Below, piece after piece: positions 1 through 6,673 of a stretch of 6,891 bases of DNA. A program made the position numbers and the translations under genes. Under the pieces are notes generated by a model. The model saw only the letters and a list, made by a program, of their open reading frames with translations, was not told the DNA's origin and did not search any database. The DNA comes from Candidatus Hodarchaeota archaeon (GTDB taxonomy: Archaea; Asgardarchaeota; Heimdallarchaeia; Hodarchaeales; YT1-057), in the NCBI GenBank assembly GCA_016839955.1, contig JAEOTI010000025.1, forward strand, positions 1 through 6,891, given 5' to 3'. Each line of letters starts with the position of its first letter. The first letter of the stretch is position 1.

Positions 1-185
1 CAAGCTTTCTTTGAAAAGGAATGAGAAAATTTATTTGTGAGCTATTAAAAGAAACCTAAGCTAACCAAGAAAAGTAGCTCAGAACGAATTAGTACAATAC
101 TTGCTAATTGAAAGTAAAACTTTTAACCCCCAAATAAAATTAAAGCACAAATCATTTGGATTTCTTCTTTGGAGGAGATGTTTTT
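1..185. other. Leader region upstream of the cluster
   Basis: This AT-rich stretch precedes the first gene of the cluster, so its promoter should lie here. I see no convincing bacterial -35/-10 pair: TTGAAA at 108-113 and TAAAAT at 135-140 are 21 bases apart, which is too far. A purine-rich element followed by TTTATTT near 25-36 could be read as an archaeal BRE/TATA pair, but this is weak in such AT-rich DNA. In frame 1, bases 1-24 read seven codons and a TGA stop and could be the tail of an upstream gene, but they are too short to support a call. No strong hairpin was noticed. Confidence 0.35.
171..177 (+). promoter_or_regulatory. Strong Shine-Dalgarno site GGAGGAG for the DUF499 gene
   Basis: GGAGGAG lies 8 bases before the ATG at 186. 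It decides the start of the first gene: the longest reading frame begins at TTG 156, but that would place this site inside the coding region and add ten unusual residues rich in Phe and Gly. An ATG at 178 is in another frame and closes after five codons. Confidence 0.85.
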
Positions 186-3100
186 ATGTTACTAACTGAG
201 GCGTTTCAGAAAGGAAAGATCGTACCTAGTATAGAAATACGAGAAAGTGGATTAAAAGCGGATTTATTCGGCTTAGAGTTTAGTGCAGTTTTATCAGGGA
301 GCGTTGATAGTTATTTCAATGATGCTAACCAATTTTTTCGGAAAACTTATTTCACTAAAACGATGCTGTCAATTCTACGAGATATTTTGGGGAAGGTAGG
401 TCGAGACAGTGGACGACCCTGTTATGTCATTGATACTACGTTCGGTGGTGGAAAAACACACTTATTGGTCATCTTATGGCATCTTTTCAAGTCACCAGAC
501 ATTGCCTTGAAACAACCACAAATCCAGGAGTTAATAAAAGAACATGACTTGACAAAAATTCCAGAAACATTGTTGGTTGCTCTTGATGGTAAGAATGTTG
601 ATGCTGACGAACAGACGTTATGGGGGCTGCTAGCGGAAGGAGTAGGTGCTAATGAAGAAGCGAAAAATCTCCATCAAAAAAGAAGTTCACCAACAACTGA
701 AAAATTAAAGGAGCTTTTAGAATATCCCAAAAAACCAGTTTTGATATTAATAGATGAATTAGTGGTTTATCTTAGAAAAGCTAAGACAGTTGCGGTGGGA
801 GAAACGACCATGGGCCAACAAGTTGGCCCCTTTCTTCAAACGTTACTAGATACGGTTATTCAAACTAAAAACTGTGCAATTATGATTACTCTCTCTGCTC
901 TAGAAGAAGCGTATAAATTGGAAGCAGCTATTATAGCAAAACAACTGAAGGATGTCAAATCAATTACTGAAAGATTATCATGGGTGACTTCCCCGATCGA
1001 AAAACAAGAGATATCCCAAATTGTAAAGAAACAACTGTTTGATTACGTGGACGAAGACACAGCTCAAACAGTAGCAGAAGAACTAGCTAAATTTTACGAA
1101 GAATATGGCGATCAATTCATTCCCGAAGTTTTCGCCTCAGTGGGAGAAGAATCAACCGAGGGAGGGGCGCGGCAAGCTGTTTCACAAGAATATCTTGAAA
1201 TAGCCTATCCATTCCATTATACTTTCATTGATCTATTGTACGAACGAATTGGAACTCTGCCTGATTTTCAAAAAACACGTGGTGTTTTACGATTCCTTTC
1301 ACAAGTGTTGGCTGGTATCTGGAAGAATCGCGCCGAACTACCACCGCATGAAGTTATTGTGGCTGGTACAGTTGATCTTCGTGAAAAAGGTGCCCGTGAC
1401 GAGATGACTGTGAAGATAGGTTATGGTGGTTTTGACCAAGTGATCCAGACCGATATTGTAAATCTGGAAAACTTAGGCCGTGCCCAGCGAATAGACAATA
1501 GCCCATTCGGCGGGCCAAGCGTGGCTGTGGCTACAGCCATCTATATGTATTCGTTCGCAGGAACAGTCAAAAATGAAAAAGGGGAGGATAAAAGGCTACG
1601 ACAAGGGGGATCAGTGCAAGAGCTGGCTCTGCAGACTTGTCTGCCATCCTTTAGTATTAAACCTGGTGATCTTGATCTGTTTATTAGTGACCAGTTGGAG
1701 AAATTATGGTATATTTATGAACGAGGAGGACGGTACTTCTTCCGAACTGAGTATAACATCAATAAAGTCATTGCGGAGCGAGCAGCAGGGATTGCCTCAG
1801 CCACCGTGAAACAACGAGCCAAGACATTGCTGAAAGAACACTTCAAAGGATCATGGTTCAACCTATATGCGTTAGTGAGTGAACTGGATCGGGTCAGAGG
1901 GGAGACACCAATCCTAGTTATTTTCGATTGGGAGGAAACCACGACTACTGGAGATAGTGTTCCCAGTAGAATAAAAGATTTAATGCAACGGTATCCAGGT
2001 GGAATTTTCAGAGACGAACAGAACCTTGTTTACTGTCTTGTACCCTATGCTACACAGTTGGAAGAAGCAAAAGAATCACTTAAGCGGTTAATAGCCGTCG
2101 AGCAGTTGGTGAAAGATCCAGCACATAAAAAAGATGTGGCTCGCATAAAGGAACGATTGCCAAAATATTTGAGTACAGCCTATGTTGCTTTGGAATTGCT
2201 TTATACGTTTATTGCCTATCCAGACAAAACTAAGCCTAAGTTAATTTCGTTGACCACGGGAAATCAACAAGCAACTTCCGCCCAAGAAAAAGTTTTGAGT
2301 GCCCTTTTCAACGCCCGAAAATTCACCGATCAATTAGAAGGTTGGGTAATTGATGAGGAAGTATTAAAAGACAAGACAATGAGCTTTGATGAGACTTTTA
2401 GCAAACTAACGAACACACCTGGCCAAATATTTATCATCGACAAAAATAAGAGACCATCTTCACCAAAAACAATCTTCAAGAAAATCGTGGCTGGAGCGGT
2501 TAAGGATAAAGCTATTGGGCTGTATAACGGGTCGTCTGATGACTTGAAGACGGTCGATGAGAATAACTATGAGCAGGTTGTAGAGAAGTTTTACTTTGAA
2601 CGGGAGATACAAGAAAGAACGATCACATCGACATCTTTATTGATACCAAAAAACAGAAGTGAAGAGCTGGTTAAAGAACTGGAATCAGTAGCCAAACGAA
2701 TTACAGAATTACAACAACAAGCAGCGGAACTCACAACAACTCCTACAGGTGAGACTAGAATTTCGGAACCGCAACCAACCGCAGCAGATCTTCCAGTCGT
2801 GAAACCTCCAAAAGCTCAACCTAAGATCATCACCAATATTGAAACGATGGAAAGTTTGCCAGAAAATGTCACGGTTTTAGGTTTTGGCATCTATGATCAA
2901 CAAAACCCCTCAGAAGGTTGGATGAACGAGATGAACATGATTATTAACCACTTGAACCTGTTATGGCGAGGTGATGATATTACTTTATCCTGTGACTTTA
3001 AAGTAGATAATGAGCTCCGTTTTGAACTAGATGATGTACCATACGCGATGCTACGGCAGTTTATGAACTGGTGTAGCGATTTTATGAGGGAATTTGCTAG

Positions 3101-3248
3101 TCGGGGTTTAACAGTTGAAAATACAAAACTGAACTTCAAGACTAAATCAAAAGAAGGAAAAAATTATACGAAGAAATTCAAAGAGAAATTCAAAGAGGCT
3201 TTCCAAAAAGCACCAGATAGCTTTCGATTATCAGTGCTCAACCCTTGA
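186..3248 (+). CDS. DUF499-family AAA+-like ATPase (BrxC/PglY-like defence ATPase)
   Basis: A large cytoplasmic P-loop ATPase of 1020 residues, the usual size for DUF499 proteins of phage-defence cassettes. Seen directly: a Walker A-type loop DTTFGGGKTH at residues 83-92; a Walker B strand LILIDEL at 186-192; a sensor-1-like hydrophobic strand near 230-237; the segment ERLSWVTSPIEKQEI near 262-276; and the DUF499-like stretch with PFH at 342-344 and FQKTRGVLR at 361-369, whose arginine is a candidate sensor-2 residue. A probable coiled coil at about 825-850 leads into a Pro-rich linker to about 880, a C-terminal domain, and a very basic end with a KFKE repeat. There is no signal peptide or membrane segment. 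ATG 186 is chosen because GGAGGAG sits 8 bases upstream; TTG 156 is the rejected longer start. It is first in the cluster, 63 bases before the next gene. Family members are thought to power the restriction side of BREX-like systems, but the substrate is unknown. I am sure of the family and less sure of the system. Confidence 0.9.
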   Translation: MLLTEAFQKGKIVPSIEIRESGLKADLFGLEFSAVLSGSVDSYFNDANQFFRKTYFTKTMLSILRDILGKVGRDSGRPCYVIDTTFGGGKTHLLVILWHLFKSPDIALKQPQIQELIKEHDLTKIPETLLVALDGKNVDADEQTLWGLLAEGVGANEEAKNLHQKRSSPTTEKLKELLEYPKKPVLILIDELVVYLRKAKTVAVGETTMGQQVGPFLQTLLDTVIQTKNCAIMITLSALEEAYKLEAAIIAKQLKDVKSITERLSWVTSPIEKQEISQIVKKQLFDYVDEDTAQTVAEELAKFYEEYGDQFIPEVFASVGEESTEGGARQAVSQEYLEIAYPFHYTFIDLLYERIGTLPDFQKTRGVLRFLSQVLAGIWKNRAELPPHEVIVAGTVDLREKGARDEMTVKIGYGGFDQVIQTDIVNLENLGRAQRIDNSPFGGPSVAVATAIYMYSFAGTVKNEKGEDKRLRQGGSVQELALQTCLPSFSIKPGDLDLFISDQLEKLWYIYERGGRYFFRTEYNINKVIAERAAGIASATVKQRAKTLLKEHFKGSWFNLYALVSELDRVRGETPILVIFDWEETTTTGDSVPSRIKDLMQRYPGGIFRDEQNLVYCLVPYATQLEEAKESLKRLIAVEQLVKDPAHKKDVARIKERLPKYLSTAYVALELLYTFIAYPDKTKPKLISLTTGNQQATSAQEKVLSALFNARKFTDQLEGWVIDEEVLKDKTMSFDETFSKLTNTPGQIFIIDKNKRPSSPKTIFKKIVAGAVKDKAIGLYNGSSDDLKTVDENNYEQVVEKFYFEREIQERTITSTSLLIPKNRSEELVKELESVAKRITELQQQAAELTTTPTGETRISEPQPTAADLPVVKPPKAQPKIITNIETMESLPENVTVLGFGIYDQQNPSEGWMNEMNMIINHLNLLWRGDDITLSCDFKVDNELRFELDDVPYAMLRQFMNWCSDFMREFASRGLTVENTKLNFKTKSKEGKNYTKKFKEKFKEAFQKAPDSFRLSVLNP
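3172..3197 (+). repeat. Perfect 12-base tandem repeat encoding KFKE-KFKE
   Basis: Period-12 DNA (AAATTCAAAGAG twice, 3174-3197) near the 3' end of the ATPase gene. It encodes two KFKE units in the basic C-terminal tail. The two copies are identical in DNA, which suggests a recent slippage duplication or an unstable copy number. It keeps the reading frame. Confidence 0.85.
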
Positions 3249-3298
3249 TCTCCGAATTTTTTATGGGATTAAAAAGAAGGTTTGCATTAAAAAAAAAT

Positions 3299-3303
3299 GG
3301 TGA
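3299..3303 (+). promoter_or_regulatory. Probable ribosome binding site GGTGA for the 156-residue gene
   Basis: GGTGA complements the anti-Shine-Dalgarno end of 16S rRNA. It lies 8 bases before TTG 3312 and 11 before GTG 3315. The ATG at 3297-3299, just after a run of nine A, cannot start this gene because its frame meets TGA at 3306. The site therefore supports a non-ATG start. Confidence 0.5.
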
Positions 3304-3311
3304 ATTGAAAT

Positions 3312-3782
3312 TTGGTGATAGCGAAAATAAAAACAGATGAACCTTCATTGGATGAAAATGAAAACATATTCTACAGTATGGATCTGAATCCTGCGAACTG
3401 TTCAGTAACCCTGAAAGAACACATCAGTGGTCTGAAAGGGGAATTAGTAGCGGTTATTGCTCGAAATTTTGGATGGCGAGCTAAAATGATACGGACATTC
3501 TGCAGAGCACTTGAAAATCGTAAGCAAGACTGTGTGAGACCATTTGGATCAGAAGAGCATTTAATGAGTTATGATCCAGTAATAGCTAGCCGAATTTTCG
3601 TAGCGCAGAAAATAGTTTCGGCAATAAAAGATGAAAAAAGGGCTGGAGAGAGATTAGAACTTGTTTTGGATTTGCCTGATGCTGAGACAGCTTATTGGGC
3701 CTGGAAAATCGCTGCTAGCAAGAAAAAAGCTATTTCAGCTTTTAATATTCTAATCAGTGGGGAATCGATCAACTATGAATAG
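3312..3782 (+). CDS. Unrecognised small protein of the defence cluster (156 aa)
   Basis: I do not recognise this protein. It is predicted to be soluble and mixed alpha/beta, with no signal peptide or membrane segment. Visible features are an acidic N-terminus, a helical middle with FGWRAKMIRTFCRALENRK at 53-71, an amphipathic helix around 92-107, a strand-like LELVLDLPD at 115-123, and a C-terminal stretch with AYWAWKIAASKKK at 127-139. It has four Cys (30, 64, 74 and one fewer in any CxxC pair, so no metal site) and no Walker A, so it is not an obvious BrxF. The start is TTG 3312 or GTG 3315, both served by GGTGA at 3299; the first in-frame ATG, at 3378, has no ribosome binding site. It overlaps the next gene by 8 bases in TATGAATAG, which suggests coupled translation. 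By position it matches the small accessory protein of DUF499/DUF1156 cassettes (DUF3780 in some bacteria), but I cannot show homology. Its C-terminal end appears to be duplicated at 4009-4053. Confidence 0.75.
   Translation: MVIAKIKTDEPSLDENENIFYSMDLNPANCSVTLKEHISGLKGELVAVIARNFGWRAKMIRTFCRALENRKQDCVRPFGSEEHLMSYDPVIASRIFVAQKIVSAIKDEKRAGERLELVLDLPDAETAYWAWKIAASKKKAISAFNILISGESINYE
3759..3762 (+). promoter_or_regulatory. Ribosome binding site GGGG for the 92-residue gene
   Basis: GGGG lies 12 bases before ATG 3775, inside the end of the preceding gene. The downstream methyltransferase has GGAG at exactly the same distance from its start. This supports ATG 3775 over GTG 3757, which has no site of its own. 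Confidence 0.5.
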
Positions 3783-4053
3783 TCAGTGGTATCAGGAGAA
3801 AGCCAGAAGGTTCATAGAGAAAGATTTGCCTGTAAGGAAGATTTCAGAAGCTGCAAGAAAAGAAAAATTAGGAAGAGCTAAACCGAGAATTTCTGAAATG
3901 CATTATTGGTGGACACGGAAACCTTTAGTAAGTTCACGAACAGCAATACTTGGGTCAATGATGAGCGATGATGTCCCAGCGATCATTTTCACCAAAATGC
4001 GAAGAAAAATTGCAAGTTATAGCATCAATGGAGTTTTGATAAAATATGAATAA
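3775..4053 (+). CDS. Stand-alone DUF1156-type domain protein (truncated methyltransferase head, 92 aa)
   Basis: Residues 11-67 match the N-terminal DUF1156 domain of the full-length methyltransferase directly downstream. The segment PRISEMHYWWTRKPLV (37-52) is identical in all 16 residues, and about 40 of 55 core residues agree. It has no SAM-binding motif and no DPPY, so it cannot methylate. After about residue 75 it leaves the methyltransferase sequence and ends in INGVLIKYE, which resembles the last residues of the preceding 156-residue protein (ISGESINYE). I infer it arose from a tandem duplication across the gene junction. In the 16 identical codons about eight synonymous differences are seen and no replacement, so the copy looks constrained and not freshly decayed. 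It overlaps both neighbours by 8 bases and has its own ribosome binding site, so it is probably translated. It could be a DNA- or partner-binding module that competes with or assists the full enzyme. The alternative is a remnant of an older methyltransferase gene. ATG 3775 is chosen over GTG 3757. Confidence 0.7.
   Translation: MNSQWYQEKARRFIEKDLPVRKISEAARKEKLGRAKPRISEMHYWWTRKPLVSSRTAILGSMMSDDVPAIIFTKMRRKIASYSINGVLIKYE
4030..4033 (+). promoter_or_regulatory. Ribosome binding site GGAG for the methyltransferase gene
   Basis: GGAG lies 12 bases before ATG 4046, within the end of the 92-residue gene. The start overlaps that gene's stop in ATGAATAA, so ribosomes ending on the short gene could reinitiate here. 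Spacing and layout repeat those at 3759-3782. Confidence 0.55.
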
Positions 4054-6652
4054 TAAAACACTAGGAATTCCTCGAAGGTTCATGGAAAAAGGCCTTCCTG
4101 TTAAGGTAATATCGAAAATAGGAAGAAGGGAAAAACTGGGAAGGCCAAGAATATCAGAAATGCACTATTGGTGGACTCGAAAACCCTTAGTTACTTCTCG
4201 TGCTGCTATTCTTGGAAGTCTTCTAAACAATGATATTTCTTTTGATCAATTCAGAGCAATGTTAGGTATCGGAAAAACTAAAAAATCCTTCGAGTATCAA
4301 TTAAACCCTCAAGAAAAGGAATTAATTAACAACATTTGCATAAAGTTATTTGAGGGTAGACATCCTGAAGCAATAAAAATTCTTGATCCTTTTGCTGGAG
4401 CAGGATGCATACCACTTGAAGCACTCCGTACTGGTTTTTCTGTACATGCTAGCGATTATAATCCTGTAGCTTGGCTTCTCTTAAATACAACACTAGTTTA
4501 TCCCATGAAATTTGGAAATAAACTCTTAAAGATTGTAAAAGAATCCTTCAATGAGATTAAATCAGAGCTATCAAAAACAATAAGTGATCTATACCCTCCA
4601 AGTCCTAAGGGGCAGCGAACACTTGGATATATATACGCGTGGGCTGTTAATTGCCCGAATTGTGGTAAAAGAGTACCACTTGTCAATAATTGGAAACTCG
4701 GAGGCCTACAAAAAGAGAATGCTAAGTACTTTTTGGAACCAACTGTTAAAGGTTCAGAGTTATGCTTTACTATTAAACAGGGTTCTGATTTTCCACCAGG
4801 GACAAATGTGAGAGGCAAAGGTCAATGCCTTTTTTGTCACTCCACTATTCCCAATAAACACATTGTCAATCAAATTAGAGACAACACAGATGAAATGATG
4901 TTAGCTGTAGCTTATCGGATGAGTAAGACAGTTGGTGCTGACTTCAGACTTCCTACAGATTACGAGAGGACTTTTCTCGAAAACAATGAGCGATTTGCAA
5001 TACAAATTAATGCACTCAATGATTGTATCCCCAGAACTAAAATGACTTATGGTGTGATTCGAGCAGCTCGATATTTGGGAACATGGGATAGGATTTATTT
5101 CCCTAGACAACTTGTTTATTTGGCTAAAATAGTGGAGCTTGGACGAAAGATAATTCAAAAATGGCAAACTGAAGAAAATGTAGAATTTGGGTTAGCTATA
5201 GGATTTTATATTGCCTGTTTACTTGGCAAATTAATCCCTTATAACTGTCGTTTAGCAGGATGGCAGTCTCACGCTAATTTAGCCAATCCAACTGTTGCAT
5301 TCCGTACCTATCCAATTGTTTGGGATCATTTTGAAGTTCATCCTTTTGAGGGATCATCTTGTTCTTTAGATAACGCTATTAAAGGTGTTCTAGATGGTTT
5401 GGAAGAAATTCTTCGATTTACAAAGGGATGTAAAGCTAAAATTAAAGTTTCCAACAGTTCAGTTCTGGAAATTCAAGGAAATGCGGTTTATGATGCTGTT
5501 ATAACGGATCCACCCTATCTTGACGATGTTCCGTATCCAGAGGTCTCGGATCTATTCTATGTTTGGCAGCAAAGATTACTCTCTGAGTTTTTGAAAAATA
5601 CAAATTCTCTATGGTTAAACTTACAAACACCAAGGGATGAAGATTTATCTTCCAATCATAAGGATAGAACTGATGAATTTGTTAATATGGGTCTAGCAGA
5701 AAGTTTTAAAGTAATTAACCGGTTGTTAAAGAAAAATGGTGTATTAGTTCTCTTCTATGCACATAGCAAGCTAGAAGCTTGGGAATTTGTAGTTAATGCT
5801 CTAATGCAAGCTGGTTTTCAGATTACAGCTACCTATCCATTAACCACAGAAAGTATTACAAATCCAATCACAACTGGAAAAGCTTCAATATTTTCGTCAA
5901 TCTTATTGTTTGCTAGAAAACGTACTTCTTATCGTCGAGGAATTTTAGAAAACCTTGATTCTGAGGTTGAAGAGAAAATTTATCCTAGGTTGGAGGAATT
6001 CTGGGCCTCAGGTTTACGTCATGCTGACTTAACTGGAGCAGCCATTGGCCCAGTACTTGAGGTAATTACGGGTTACGAGGAATTAAAGAGTAAATTCGGT
6101 AAGATCGACGTTTTGAACATTCTACAATTAGCTAGTAAGCATGTCATCAACTTTGTTTTGTTCAAACATACAGGAAAAGACACCTTTTTTGACACAACAA
6201 CCGCTTTTTATCTTTATACTGTGGTAGAAAATATTAACGGGAAAAAAGGCACTATTACAATACCTTATGATAACGCTCATATTCTTTCCAAAAGTATCAA
6301 TGCTGACCTTAAATTCATGGAACATCACGGTCTAATCGATGATGGCGGGACTAAAGGTAGAAAAAACAGAATCGTTCGATTTTTGAGTCATGATATGCGT
6401 GATACTATTGAAGGCGCAACCCTTATCGACGCAGTTCACCGCGCCATGAAAGCTTATAGTAGCGATGGCAGAAAAGGACTGCAGGACGCATTGAAAGAAG
6501 AAACTCATAACTTAGAAGAAATCAAGGTGGCTCTGGAACTGTTAGCAAGAGCTGACAACCCACCTGGGAAAGATGGAGAAGTGGCTAGAAAAATGCTCGG
6601 TCTCCGTGAAGACTTGAAAAAAGGTGATAAAACACTTTTTGATTATTTCTAA
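4046..6652 (+). CDS. DUF1156/COG1743-type adenine-specific DNA methyltransferase with Zn ribbon (PglXI-like)
   Basis: A full-length 868-residue SAM-dependent DNA methyltransferase of the kind found in anti-phage cassettes. Seen directly: a DUF1156 head at about 10-64 with RRFMEKGLPV and HYWWTRKPL; motif I DPFAGAG at 114-120, which binds SAM, followed by the acidic SDYNP at 136-140; a Zn ribbon with Cys203/Cys206 and Cys261/Cys264; and catalytic motif IV DPPY at 488-491 followed by LDDVPYPEVSDLFYVW. The order motif I before DPPY is that of amino-methyltransferases, and COG1743 members are described as adenine-specific. The target site cannot be read from sequence. The long stretch between the motifs (about 370 residues) holds the Zn ribbon and probably part of the target recognition. 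GAAIGPVLEV at 664-673 and the C-terminal helices are usual for the family. All catalytic motifs are intact and the gene is unbroken. It starts within the stop of the 92-residue gene and is followed 21 bases later by the helicase gene. Its expected role is to modify host DNA so that the system spares it. Confidence 0.9.
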   Translation: MNNKTLGIPRRFMEKGLPVKVISKIGRREKLGRPRISEMHYWWTRKPLVTSRAAILGSLLNNDISFDQFRAMLGIGKTKKSFEYQLNPQEKELINNICIKLFEGRHPEAIKILDPFAGAGCIPLEALRTGFSVHASDYNPVAWLLLNTTLVYPMKFGNKLLKIVKESFNEIKSELSKTISDLYPPSPKGQRTLGYIYAWAVNCPNCGKRVPLVNNWKLGGLQKENAKYFLEPTVKGSELCFTIKQGSDFPPGTNVRGKGQCLFCHSTIPNKHIVNQIRDNTDEMMLAVAYRMSKTVGADFRLPTDYERTFLENNERFAIQINALNDCIPRTKMTYGVIRAARYLGTWDRIYFPRQLVYLAKIVELGRKIIQKWQTEENVEFGLAIGFYIACLLGKLIPYNCRLAGWQSHANLANPTVAFRTYPIVWDHFEVHPFEGSSCSLDNAIKGVLDGLEEILRFTKGCKAKIKVSNSSVLEIQGNAVYDAVITDPPYLDDVPYPEVSDLFYVWQQRLLSEFLKNTNSLWLNLQTPRDEDLSSNHKDRTDEFVNMGLAESFKVINRLLKKNGVLVLFYAHSKLEAWEFVVNALMQAGFQITATYPLTTESITNPITTGKASIFSSILLFARKRTSYRRGILENLDSEVEEKIYPRLEEFWASGLRHADLTGAAIGPVLEVITGYEELKSKFGKIDVLNILQLASKHVINFVLFKHTGKDTFFDTTTAFYLYTVVENINGKKGTITIPYDNAHILSKSINADLKFMEHHGLIDDGGTKGRKNRIVRFLSHDMRDTIEGATLIDAVHRAMKAYSSDGRKGLQDALKEETHNLEEIKVALELLARADNPPGKDGEVARKMLGLREDLKKGDKTLFDYF

Positions 6653-6673
6653 CTAAACTTTGGGGTTAATTTA

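Larger units (their letters stand above)
3732..4261 (+). repeat. Degenerate tandem duplication of the small-gene/methyltransferase junction
   Basis: Two diverged units lie nearly end to end: about 3732-3999 and 4009-4261. Each contains, in order, a segment matching the end of the 156-residue gene (ISGESINYE-stop versus INGVLIKYE-stop), a G-rich ribosome binding site 12 bases before the ATG, an 8-base stop/start overlap (ATGAATAG versus ATGAATAA), and the head of a DUF1156 protein. The start codons are 271 bases apart. The last 30 bases of the tail segments agree at about 22 positions by eye. The methyltransferase heads are about 73% identical in protein over 55 residues. The head similarity is certain. 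The tail similarity, which makes this a duplication of the junction and not of the gene head alone, is moderate. Confidence 0.65.

Noticed and set aside
84..91. Defective Walker A in the ATPase (first Gly of GxxxxGKT replaced by Thr)
   Set aside because: Within the protein this lies at residues 84-91. FGGGKTH is the usual form in DUF499 proteins, with the Lys and Thr intact, so it is not a sign of inactivation.
83..140. Bacterial sigma-70 promoter before the cluster
   Set aside because: Candidate boxes (TACAAT at 93-98, TTGAAA at 108-113, TAAAAT at 135-140) do not pair with usable spacing in this AT-rich leader.
156..185. Ten-residue N-terminal extension of the ATPase from TTG 156
   Set aside because: It would translate through the strong GGAGGAG site at 171-177, and ATG 186 has ideal spacing from that site.
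3249..3311. Terminator or separate promoter in the 63-base gap after the ATPase gene
   Set aside because: There is no GC-rich hairpin, only A- and T-runs including nine A at 3289-3297. Nothing here separates the transcripts convincingly.
3312..3782. Small gene as BrxF of type 3 BREX
   Set aside because: No Walker A or other ATP-binding motif is visible, and the position is after and not before the ATPase gene.
3775..4053. Frameshift or sequencing error splitting a single methyltransferase gene
   Set aside because: The downstream gene carries its own complete DUF1156 head, so the two pieces overlap in content and do not join into one protein.
1715..6328. Minus-strand open frames inside the ATPase and methyltransferase genes (1715-1942, 2897-3139, 4498-4818, 4901-5167, 6128-6328)
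   Set aside because: All are short, antisense to intact conserved genes, and encode nothing recognisable; they are shadows of the coding strand.
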